Shown here: positions 1-9,531 of the stretch, piece by piece
Layout of the letters: each line of letters starts with the position of its first letter
How positions within the stretch are numbered: the first letter of the stretch is position 1
From: Jackrogersella multiformis
Taxonomy: Eukaryota; Ascomycota; Sordariomycetes; Xylariales; Hypoxylaceae
Direction of reading: 5' to 3'
NCBI GenBank assembly: GCA_902806575.1
Contig: CADCXD010000010.1
Location: forward strand, 2,666,001-2,730,000
DNA: 64,000 nucleotides
Notes under the pieces: generated by a model
Database searches by the model: none
Told to the model about the DNA's origin: nothing
Seen by the model: only the letters and a program-made list of their open reading frames with translations
Translations under genes and position numbers: made by a program

Positions 1-1154
1 AGTTGAGCGTTGGACATACCTTTCTGAATGTGCTTAAACCGGCCAGAATGCTACCTCCGATCCAAGTCGAGTACTTGCGCTCGGGTGGTGCGAAGATCTT
101 GATGCGCATATCCTTGACAGCAAGTTTCTTCACTTCGCTCAGCAGACGGTCACCGAACCCCTTCGTCAAGGTGCTACCACCGGACAGTACGATATTCGCG
201 TAGAGCGCCTTGCGCAGGTCTAGATCGGTCCTGTTTATCGCATCCGTCACGATCTGCTGGATGCCGGGGTACTCGAGCCCTATAATCTCGGGGTCGAACA
301 GGATCTCGGGGGCACGGAACCGCTCCTGGCCCACGCGGAGGCGGTTCCCGTCGGGCAGCACGTATTCGGCGGTCTTGCCCTGGTCTAGCTTGGCGCTCTG
401 CCAGTCCTTTTCCTCGAGTTTTGGGTTAAGAGCTACATAGGATACAGACTCTTTGATTAGCCGTACGACCTCCTTCTCGGCGCTCGTGTGGAAGACGTAG
501 CCACTCTTGCGGAGTAGTGTCTGCATATACTCGGTGACGTCGCGGCCTGCGACATCAATGCGCCTCATGGAAGAGGGAATCGCGAATCCTTCGTATACCG
601 GTACAGCATGCGAGACGCCGTCGCCGGAGTCCAATACGCAACCGGTTGTGCGCCCACTAGCGTAGAGGGAGAGGACGGCTTGAATGGAGGTGTAAAGGGC
701 GGGGACGTTGAAGGTTTCGAATAGAATCTGAGCAGCGGTGTCGCGGTTCGCTCGCGGGTTTAGTGGCGGTTCTGTTAAGAGGACGGGATGCTGGTGAAAG
801 TATTCATGTTAGCAACGTCGTGGCGAAATAGTGGCCGAAACATACCTCTTCGCTCATAGTCTTGAGTCCTTCGCTATAAACGTACTCCCATATCTTCTCC
901 ATGTCATCCCAATCGGTGACTATGCCATGTTCTAGGGGATATCTAATTTTCAAGAGTCCTCTGAGCTCGGTCGCAGCCTTTTGGCCAATGAAGACCTCGC
1001 CTTCTAACGCGCCGGCCAACACCCGTAGATGTTTCGGCCGGCCAACGAAGGAAGGGAAATAGCACTTAGGTAAATCATCTCCTGCAAAGCCCGCCCTGAT
1101 GGTACCTGAGCCATTGTCCAATACAATGGGTGCGTTATGGAGGGAATCTGTCAT
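1..1154 (-). CDS. arp1: Actin-related protein Arp1 (centractin), dynactin subunit; 3' end outside window
   Basis: Arp1 polymerises into the short filament at the core of dynactin, the complex that links dynein to cargo; the Neurospora gene is ro-4. Exon 1 (1154-846) starts MTDSLHNAPIVLDNGSG, the actin-fold phosphate-binding loop, and ends ...TMSEE. A 55-base intron (791-845) follows, and exon 2 (790-20) resumes with HPVLLTEPPLNPR. Exon 2 contains LDSGDGVSHAVPVYEG (second phosphate loop) and LSGGSTLTKGFGDRL, and ends STFRK at a GTATGT donor at position 19. That makes 360 residues here. The family is about 380 residues, so a last exon of about 20 residues should lie beyond the left edge. Assignment to Arp1 rather than actin rests on the divergent N-terminus and on FVGRPKHLRVLAGALEGEVFIG. 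No damage is seen. Confidence 0.95.
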
Positions 1155-1972
1155 CGTGGGCTTAGGCTTGGGCTTAGGCTTCTGGTCTTGGTTGTTCTTG
1201 TCGGTCCACTCCGGTCTCCCCTTTTTTCCAACCTTTTACCCTCTAATCCGTAGCGTAGGGTCTGGTTTCAAGTTATACAACTCTTATTCGTTTTTGACTC
1301 TGACGTAGGATCCTCGTAGGCTGCGGCTCCGAAAAGTCGGTGTTCTTCTGTTTATTGTTTGCGGAGCTGAGGTCGGGATTATTACGACTTTCTTTCCCTG
1401 AGCCGCAATGATATCGAAAAAAAAAAAAAAAGGGAACAAGCGAGCGGAAATATCGAAAACGATTGGTCGTCAATTCATAAACCCAAGAAGTATGTCGCTC
1501 AGCTTTGGCGTTGGAAGGATTGTGCAGTGCAGCAAGAAAAAAAAGTGAACACAGGAATGAATCGGCTGTGAACAATTTCTTTGGGCGAAATCGAAACTGG
1601 AGCTTCAAAATTCACGACGCGCCTGCCTCTCTTTAGATTGTTCAGGAGCTCCTGCAGGGGGGCCGTGTCAAAAAGCTTGTATCTTGGTACCTATTTGTAT
1701 GTGGTCATAGCTTCCTATGCTATCTCGTGCACAGACCATCTAGGCACTCTTTTTATCAATGGGTCGAGGTACCTATTAATTACATAATCATTTCTAAGTT
1801 TAGTCATTGGAATTTAAAAACATTATCATTCATATCATGGACACCAAATATCATGGATACCTACAACAACAACCACAACAACCACAACTTAGAGAAGTAT
1901 TCTATATCTCTAACTACCTGCTTAGATATCTACTACCACCCTCATAATAATTAATTTTACGTTATCCAAGAC
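1155..1972. other. Intergenic, no gene seen
   Basis: The interval lies between the arp1 start and the 3' end of the MFS gene and should hold the arp1 promoter and 5' UTR. A poly(A) tract of about 14 bases sits near 1419-1432, and an imperfect CAACAACAACCAC-type microsatellite lies near 1864-1888. The short ORFs present have no recognisable protein signature. Confidence 0.6.
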
Positions 1973-3989
1973 CTAGTCCTCGTGCATAAATGCTTGAAGG
2001 GTCTTATTTCTAGCGATATAACTCCGAAATCTCTTGCCAAAAATCCACAGCGGGATCGTCAGCACATTTACAGCAACAAAAACTGCTCCGAGCACATTAA
2101 ATACCTTTAGCACCCCATCCTTCGCAAGCCAGTCGTTAACAAAGTAAGTCAGGCCAAAAGTGACAAAATTCCGGGCATTGATAGCCACGAACGCTGCAAC
2201 GGATGGCGGTTAGCAGATCCTCGAATACTAGTAACTACTCTACCTACCTAGGTACCTAGGTAGGTAGGAAAGTAGGGAGATAAGAAGGCGGCGAGCAACA
2301 TACCTTCTTCACTTAATTCTTTATGAGAATCGATGATATACCCGAAAACACTTGCATTGGACAACGCCAGGCTCATGTTTGCTAGTCCAAAGCACAAGAC
2401 GGGTCCTGACCAGTGCGTCTGGTAGTGGATCGTAGCACCGAATCCAAAGAATCCCACGACTCCAACCAATGCTGAGATTATTAAAGGCGGCAGCCGAAAC
2501 TCGGGCTCGTAGATGCCGCGGTTCCTCTTGGCTAAAAACATGCAGACCCAGTCGTTCAGCGGGCCAGATATAACTTCTCCAACGAAGGTGAGGATGAAAG
2601 GGGATAGAGAGATCAGCCCGGTTTGGGATACCGAGAAGTTATACGGCGGTGCTGTGAATATCACCGCGTTCACCACGCTGAAGACGACTATCCAGGTTAA
2701 CGTTATGCCGTATAGCAAGAACCCCCAGAGGACAGCCGGGTAGAAGAAAACCACCATCGGGCGCAGGAAGATCTTCCAGAGAGGCGTATCAGTATAGATG
2801 CCATCCCACAGCCTCAAGCTATGTAGGTACGACTCTTTACGTTCGGCCACTACCCCAGTTTCCACATTCTCCGTTTCTGTTATCTCTTCTTGTTCCGAAG
2901 GTACTCCTTTCTTCTCCGAGGTCTCTGATTTCGCGTCTCGGCCGGCGATGCCTCTGGCCGCCATTTGCTTTTTATATGAATCTCGTCTATATGCCGTTTC
3001 GGGGACGAACAAGATGACTAGAGGTAGTAGTATGCCAAAAATAATGGCACACCAAATCAAAGTCCACTGCCAACCTTGGTCCTATAATTTCCGTTAGCGA
3101 GCTGCTATGGGGTATAGTAGAGTCCTCGGAGCGAGCTTACCTCAATGATATAGCCAGCGATGAGAGCGCCGCCGCTGATGCCGCACAATAAGAACATATT
3201 CCACACCGCAATTCTAGTCGCGCGCTCATGTACGTAATAACTAAGATCTAGGTTAGTTAAAGCACCATCAGTTGAGTTGCAACTCAGCTCGAAGATAGAG
3301 GCCATAACTGACATGTCTGCGATTGTGCATTGAACGAGCACCTCATATGGGGCCATGCCTAACCCGCTCCAGATTCTACTGCCGAGGAAACTGTTATAAT
3401 CTTTTGCAACTGACCCCCAAATACTTCCAGTCAGCATAATAATGCTGGACAGTACATATACTGGGCGCCGCCCAATCTTTTTAGCCAGTGGGTTCAATAT
3501 GAACAATGAGAGGCCGATCATCAGAATGACCCAGGCTGTTGCTTGCGAGAGTGTATTGACTGTTATATCGAGCGCTGCAGCGATCTCGACAAACCCTGGT
3601 GAAAGCATTGGACCATACGCGCCAACGACACCGGCGGATAAACCCACGATACTGAGGATGACATCTTTTCGCCATGTCGGCCACTAACATGATTGTAAGT
3701 TCTCGATTATGATCCGGTCTCTTTACATTTAGGAACTTACGTTGAGGGGGTCGTTAGGAGAGTCGGTCGGCTGAGGAGACAATATGATATGGGACTTTTT
3801 CCCGGTACCATGCTTAAGCAACTCTCTCGAGATGTTTCGATACTCTTCTGGCACGTCAGACTGGTCGGCCAGTATTACTGAGATCTCCAATTAGCACTTG
3901 TTTCGCTATGTTCTACCATCTCAAGGGGTCGCCATACTCGTGCCAGGGACATAGTCCATATGCGTGTCCTCAAGGATTCCCCAAGGCAT
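1973..3989 (-). CDS. MFS transporter, HOL1-like (552 aa, six exons)
   Basis: A plasma-membrane proton-coupled transporter of the fungal HOL1/DHA1-type major facilitator family; the substrate is not deducible. The exons are 3989-3938, 3877-3741, 3683-3313, 3240-3141, 3081-2304 and 2193-1973. They join in phase to 552 codons, the usual family length. The N-terminus MPWGILEDTHMDYVPGT, the block SPQPTDSPNDPLNWPTW before helix 1, the helix 2-3 loop NPLAKKIGRRPVYV and YYVHERATRIAVWNM are typical of this family. The fourth intron read (3241-3312) is 72 bases, stop-free and divisible by three, so keeping it would add 24 residues without breaking the frame. The last intron (2194-2303) is long because it contains a CCTAGG palindrome cluster. 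The gene is divergent from the monooxygenase at 4872. Confidence 0.9.
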
Positions 3990-4871
3990 CTTGTCGACCT
4001 ATCTGAAATCGAACGATTTTAAATCCGTCTATAACTTCACGAGGATCATTCACATCGTCAATTCAAACACATCCGGGGGATGTCAGGTTTGAAATACATT
4101 GACAATAGTTGGAGAACCCATCTTGATGCATAAGCACTGACTACAGACTCCCCATCATACCTACCTAGGTACCCAGGTAGCTTACCATGGATGCGCTTCC
4201 TATATAGGCAAGGATTTCAAATCAAGATGGGCCTCTAGGGGTACATCAGAGGGTTGCATCGCGCTACCCTCCTGAGGATCTACAGAACCACCACACGATC
4301 TAAACCCGATTAACGTAACTCCGAGCCTCTGAAACTTGGGGAGAGGGTTTCCCATGGGGAACCGTACTAGTGTAGATGTCTTCATCGGCTTCCCCGCGAA
4401 TTCGGCAAATAATATTGGCCAGTCAAAATTCGAGCGCTGTACTCATTCGGCTCTTAATCATTTATTATTCAGCCTTCAGCTGGGAACTGCTAGCGAAAAT
4501 TTGGGAGCCTTTGATGTGATGCGTGTCACGGTCCGGAGATTATCGTCACGATGCAACTGCCGATAATGTTTATAGGGCCCGCATGCGGGGATCATCGACT
4601 CCGATATGGTTAGGCTGAAGGAGAAGAGACGGGAATCCAATAATGCACAAGTAGAAGAATATATGCCGCCCGGCCAATCCTACCAATGCTGGTCGCCATG
4701 TGGAGGATAATAGGATTCTGCAGTTGAGGTAGGACGATCTAGCTGCTAAGTTATTCCCGAGGGACTCAACACGGCACCTACGATACGCCCCTACTCCGCA
4801 AGTTCCGAGGTTTAAGAAAGCTGGAACATCGGCAGAAAAGATCAAACAAGAAAAGCAACAGCGCAACCAAG
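3990..4871. promoter_or_regulatory. Divergent promoter region between MFS transporter and flavin monooxygenase
   Basis: These 882 bases separate two start codons pointing away from each other, so both promoters must lie here. The interval contains a CCTAGG-type palindrome (about 4160-4175). I cannot assign specific factor-binding sites. Shared control of the two genes is an inference from layout only. Confidence 0.5.
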
Positions 4872-6296
4872 ATGACCGAATCACAGAAACCTACCCAGAC
4901 GGGCATCAAGGTGATCGTAGTGGGCACGGGCTTCGCGGGGCTGACGGCCGCCATCGAGTGCAAGCGCAAGGGCCACGACGTATTGGTGCTGGAGAAGTTC
5001 CCAGAGCTCAAGCTGCTAGGGGACATCATCTCATTCGGACCGAACTCGTCGCGGCTGTTCTGCCGGTGGCCGGGCGTCGCTGAGAAGCTCGAGCCGCTGA
5101 GCATGCGCGCCGACGCGATCACCCTCAAATCCTGGAAAGGCGAGACGGTGTACACGCAACATTGGGACGGCGAAGACAAAGAGTTCGGCATCCGCTTTGA
5201 CGGCCACCGCGGCGAGTTCCACGAGATCTTATATAACCACGCGATCGAGATCGGCGTCAAGATCCGCCTCAACGCGCGCGTCGAGGACTACTTCGAGGAC
5301 GACAAGCAGGCGGGCGTGGTCCTCGCCGACGAGGAGCGCATCACCGCAGACGTGGTGGTCGCGGCCGAGGGCGTGCGCAGCAAGGGCCGCAAGATCGTGC
5401 TCGGGTTCGAGGACGCGCCCAAGCCGTCCGGCTACGCCGTGTACCGGAGCTGGTTCAGCGCCGAGGAGATTGCCAAGGACCCCGACATCAAGCACTTCAC
5501 GGAGGGCGGCGACAAGCACGTGTGCTGGATCGGGCCGGATGTGCACTTCATCGCGGCGTGCATGAAGAAGGGCAAGGACTTCTCGTGGGTGTGCACGCAC
5601 AAGGACGACGCGGACATCGAGGAGAGCTGGCAGCTCGAGGCCCCGCTCGAGGACGCGCGCAAGGTGCTAGAGGGCTGGGACCCCGTGATCCAGAAGATCC
5701 TCGACAAGACGCCGTCGCCGCTCGTCGACTGGAAGCTCGTGTACCGCGACCCGCTTCCCACGTGGATCTCGAAGGGCCGCCGCATCGCGCTGATCGGCGA
5801 CGCGGCGCACCCGTTCCTGCCGACGTCGATCCAGGGGGCGTCGCAGGCGATGGAGGACGGGGTGACTATCGCGGTGTGCCTGCGCGCGGGCGGCGGGCCG
5901 GACAAGGTGCCGGAGGCGGTGGCGGCGTTCGAGGCGCTGCGCTACGAGCGCGTCAAGTCGGCGCAGAAGACGGGCGAGCAGACCCGCGACATCTGGCACA
6001 AGGCCGACTTCGAGGCCGCGCGCAAGAACCCCGAGAGCATGCGCCTGCGCCGCGAGGCCTGGCTGCTAGGCTTCGACGCCGAGAAGTATGCCGAGGACAA
6101 CTACGCGCGCACCGCCGAGGTCCTCAGGCACACCGGCTTGCAGGATACCAGCGAGGCGAGGATGCTGCACGTACCCGAGGGCAGGTTTGGGTACTTGGAG
6201 TACGGGGGTGCAGATGCGGATGCGGGTGAGAGTGGGACAGGGGCTGATAAGATTTCGGCGGAGGCTCATGCGGCTGCTGGCACGGTTATATCGTAA
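4872..6296 (+). CDS. FAD-dependent aromatic monooxygenase, salicylate-hydroxylase-like (474 aa)
   Basis: A group A flavoprotein monooxygenase that would use NAD(P)H and O2 to hydroxylate an aromatic or cyclic substrate in the cytosol. It is a single exon with ATG in good context. The FAD-binding fingerprint VVGTGFAGLTAA lies at about 15-27, the DG-type motif AAEGVRSKGR in the middle, and the second FAD motif RRIALIGDAAHPFLPTSIQGASQAMEDG at about 300-328. Coding GC is high and third positions are strongly GC-biased, unlike the AT-rich flanks. The MFS transporter is divergent upstream, which suggests an uptake or export plus hydroxylation pair. It is about 27 kb from the polyketide cluster and is probably not part of it. 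Exact substrate unknown. Confidence 0.9.
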   Translation: MTESQKPTQTGIKVIVVGTGFAGLTAAIECKRKGHDVLVLEKFPELKLLGDIISFGPNSSRLFCRWPGVAEKLEPLSMRADAITLKSWKGETVYTQHWDGEDKEFGIRFDGHRGEFHEILYNHAIEIGVKIRLNARVEDYFEDDKQAGVVLADEERITADVVVAAEGVRSKGRKIVLGFEDAPKPSGYAVYRSWFSAEEIAKDPDIKHFTEGGDKHVCWIGPDVHFIAACMKKGKDFSWVCTHKDDADIEESWQLEAPLEDARKVLEGWDPVIQKILDKTPSPLVDWKLVYRDPLPTWISKGRRIALIGDAAHPFLPTSIQGASQAMEDGVTIAVCLRAGGGPDKVPEAVAAFEALRYERVKSAQKTGEQTRDIWHKADFEAARKNPESMRLRREAWLLGFDAEKYAEDNYARTAEVLRHTGLQDTSEARMLHVPEGRFGYLEYGGADADAGESGTGADKISAEAHAAAGTVIS

Positions 6297-6763
6297 CGTG
6301 TATAATATTTATATATAAGTATAAGTATAAGTAAGTGGGTAGTGGGTACATAGACATAGAGAAGGGGTTTTGTTAGGACAAGGCACAATGTTGTACGACT
6401 TCCATAATTTAATATATACTGTATGACGCTAGATGAGCGTTCTCCCTCCTTTCATATTCTCTGCTCCGTTCTAATTAGAACTGCTTCCTTCTTTTCTGAT
6501 CTTCCCTCCTGATCTTGCTTCTGATCCAAAATGATTGATTATTAAACCGGAACGCCTCCTCGTGATATAACCCGCCAGTTTTCATCCCTGGCAACCAAAA
6601 ACGCCCGGGGTTATGTGTAAATGTGGGGGGGTTTATGTACAGGTGTATATCGTCGTCGTCATCGTCGTGACGGGTGGCGTATATAGGTAATGTGTATAAT
6701 ATGGTATGTGGTATATGATATATGGTGTATATATACAGCCCACGGTATTTATACAATTTCGAA
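6297..6763. other. Convergent 3' intergenic, no gene seen
   Basis: The interval holds the 3' regions of the monooxygenase and of the small gene on the opposite strand. It is AT-rich, with TATA-type dinucleotide stretches. No further coding signal is seen. Confidence 0.5.
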
Positions 6764-7123
6764 TTAGAACTGTCCCATGTGGCCGTCAAGCGCGTACGCG
6801 GAGATGGCGGGCCAAGCTAGAAAGGTGCCCATGAACGGGAAGTATCTATTCGGAGCCATTCCGATTAGCTAACATTCTTAGAGAGGGTAGACGTGTAGGT
6901 GCCAATGATGAGGGGTTTAAGATGAGGATGAAACTTACATAGAAGCAACTCCGACACGGGCTCGGGCGATGCGGCCCCAGTCCCCTCGCTGCGACGGGCC
7001 GGCAGAGGGGTAGGCTTCGGTAGGCCCTTCGACGATCCGGGCGGATTTTCCGAGGCCCTTGATGGCTTGTCGAAGGAAGCCGGACAGGGGAGCTTGGGCT
7101 CGGGCGGCGATGGCGGCAGACAT
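6764..7123 (-). CDS. Small 88-residue protein, two exons, possible mitochondrial membrane protein
   Basis: I do not recognise the family. Exon 1 (7123-6939) encodes MSAAIAARAQAPLSGFLRQAIKGLGKSARIVEG and onward; this Arg/Lys-containing, acid-poor start resembles a mitochondrial presequence. A GTAAGT donor and a CTAAT branch site lead to an ATAG acceptor. The 93-base intron (6846-6938) joins in phase to exon 2 (6845-6764), which encodes YFPFMGTFLAWPAISAYALDGHMGQF with one hydrophobic stretch. Size, basic start and single helix are like small respiratory-chain or ATP-synthase subunits, but that is inference from shape, not from homology. An AG nearer the branch site gives an immediate stop, which supports the acceptor chosen. 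Confidence 0.55.
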
Positions 7124-8940
7124 TTTTATTTATTTATGGATTTGTTTTGGTGTTGATGGAGATGTATGAGATGAGATAATGATGTCTAATAAGACAAGTG
7201 TCGAAGTAGACTTGAGATGAGATGAGACGAGAGACAGTTGTCGTTAAGAGTTGCGAGGTCTAGATTACCCTATCCTTTTCGAGCTCGGAGAGGAGATGTG
7301 GTATGTTTATGTATATTTAGTATTGTATATAGATGCAATGAATGAAGAGTTGCGATGTCTATGTTGCTGTGATGATGTCTCCTCTTTTTTTTTTACTTCT
7401 ACGGCACGCAGCTCACGGGTTCTCTTATACTAGCCAGGCCACCGCATCACGGGCAGATCCATCGTACATAGTCCATGCAATCTTACTCCCAACACCGCCG
7501 AATCCTCCTTACACAGAGGGTTCTAGAGGGTGCTGAACATACGAGACGAGGGGCCGATCCGAGGTTAGCGGCGAATCCAGCGATGTGGTTTTGACGGGCG
7601 GTTTCTTTAATTTTTTTCTCGGGCTCGCCCATGGCGGCATGGTGCATCCCATGTTCCCCATGGCGGCGCTGCATACAGCCAAAACTACAATACACTAGTG
7701 TAGAGAGAAACAAAAGCTTACCTACCGGTAGTGCGCAGTAACCACATCTTGACAGGTAGCGTGTGCAGCGTCTGGTGAGCTGGAGCCTCGTGTCACGCCA
7801 TGCGGCTATTACTTTGGTGGTACGAAGCCACGACGGCGAAAAGGGACCGGAGATGAGAGGCTGAGAAATGGTGTCGTTGGATGCTGCTTATGGCATTCTG
7901 GCCTGGTGCGTGGTACGATGAGAGTTGAAGGGTGGTATGATCGGGATCCGCCGACGGGTTGTCTGTGATGATGTTTTATTATGTACCTAGGTACCTACAC
8001 CGGCCTAAAATTAGGTAGCGGGCCGGATTAGGTAATCATCTGGGTAATCTGGGTTAGGTAGGAACGGAGCAAGGGATATTTGGTTTGGTCTAGATCAACT
8101 CACGTGATCTATCCTTTTAAGCTTCTGTTTCTCAGTGTTCATGCTCCAAGGTTCGATTTTTCTTCCCTTTCCGTCTGTTTGGCAAGACATGGTTTGCTAC
8201 ATCTTCCGACGGTCTTCCCGTACAGATATATAATGTCTTATCGTCTTCTTTCTCTATTATCTAAGCCTGTTCCTTTTTCCTTCCTCCTACTGAATTGATT
8301 TGCTCGCAATCTCGAATTCGAAATACGTCAAGCGACGAGGTTCTGAGATTCTCTGGTATATCTTACCTAAACCAATCCAGTGTCGGGTTCTAGACCAATT
8401 CTACCCCAAACGGATACTCCGGAAACACGCATTGTCATCTCCCCACTAGGGATTTGAGATTACTCTCGCAGGCTAAAGCAATTTGCTTTTAATATTTATG
8501 CCCTTAGCCCATGCCTTAAAGGTAGGTGTTATATACACTGCATAGTATACTTGAAGATGACAGCGTTGGTACACGATTCTTCACTACCACATCGCAGCCC
8601 TCGGAAATGTCGAAGGCTCAATAGCTACCTAGGTAGTTAAGCCGAGTCGGCAATGATAGTTGTCCTTGACAATAGGGCCTTGTATCGGTAACCCACTAGC
8701 AAAGGGAGTTCTCCATGGTTTCGTTACAGTCATGAGAGACTTTGGGGTAGGATGAGTCGAGGATAATGCGATGACATTCCTGAGGATGATGGCTTTCGCT
8801 TTTCAAAGTGCGTGTCCTGCAATGATTCACTGCAATACCTACCTAATGGCCGAGGACCAAGTGGTCACGTATGCTACGAACTATGTGAATTCCAAGTTGG
8901 GATACACACATAGGCTGTAAACCCACTAGTTTTGACCATT
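7124..8940. other. Long intergenic region, no gene seen
   Basis: About 1.8 kb in which no ORF shows a known domain or plausible spliced model. It contains CCTAGG palindromes near 7984-7998 and 8626-8638. The first part is probably promoter and 5' UTR of the small minus-strand gene. Confidence 0.5.
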
Positions 8941-9531
8941 ATGATCTTCTCCGAGATCCTCCTCGCGGCACTCGCTATTGTCGGGCTCACCTCGGCCGGG
9001 CCGGCTTCCCCGGTCTCTCTTGAGAAGTACCTTCCGGGCCGTGTTGTCAAGGCCGGCGATCCGGTGGTGATCGACGCCAATTCCGAGTATGTAAGGGTTA
9101 GCTTCATGAACGACGGTAGCATGATCGACGGTTACGCCGCTAGGGATGGCGGCCAAAACGATATGGCAAGGTCGGCGTCGCACCCATCGACAACAACGGA
9201 AACCTGATGTCAGTCTTATCATGAACCATACCCCGATAAGAGTATTCGCCTCCAACACTGCAAGATGCTTGCATCCCACACAACCCCGTAGGTATACGGC
9301 GTATGGTGCACGCTGGTGGCGAGCTTCATGACGAACGAGGACGTCTGCGGGACCAACGGGTACGACGGCGTGCAGATAAAGGTCATCACTATCGTCGACG
9401 GCGGCAAGACTTGGTGGTCACCCGGCGAGGCTGCCTCGCATTGGCCTGGCGTGTTAAGTCGCGATGCTGCGCACTTTCTGGCCTTGTACTTGATGGACGG
9501 GCTCGGGGCTGTGGGTCAGTTGTATGAGTAG
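8941..9531 (+). pseudogene. Small secreted-protein gene, apparently frameshifted
   Basis: The reading begins MIFSEILLAALAIVGLTSAGPASP, a clear signal peptide with a likely cleavage after the small residues, and continues VSLEKYLPGRVVKAGDPVVIDANSEYVRVSFMNDGSMIDGYAARDGG. It then leaves the frame. A second frame carries YGKVGVAPIDNNGNLM (about 9157-9210). A third block, VYGVWCTLVASFMTNEDVCGTNGYDGVQIKVITIVDGGKTWW (from about 9291), runs to a stop at 9531. The first two blocks look like one protein split by a missing base near 9160. The block 2 to 3 step could be an intron, but no donor fits cleanly. Family unknown. The TTG before the ATG is not used as a start in fungi, so the start is placed at 8941. 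Confidence 0.45.

Noticed and set aside
5197..6229. Long open frames in other frames and on the opposite strand of the monooxygenase.
   Set aside because: Arg/Ala/Gly-rich shadow frames typical of GC-rich codon use; the FAD motifs are in the annotated frame.
4872..6296. Membership of the first monooxygenase in the polyketide cluster.
   Set aside because: It lies 27 kb away, separated by housekeeping genes and gene-poor DNA, and is of the salicylate-hydroxylase rather than the TropB/AzaH type.
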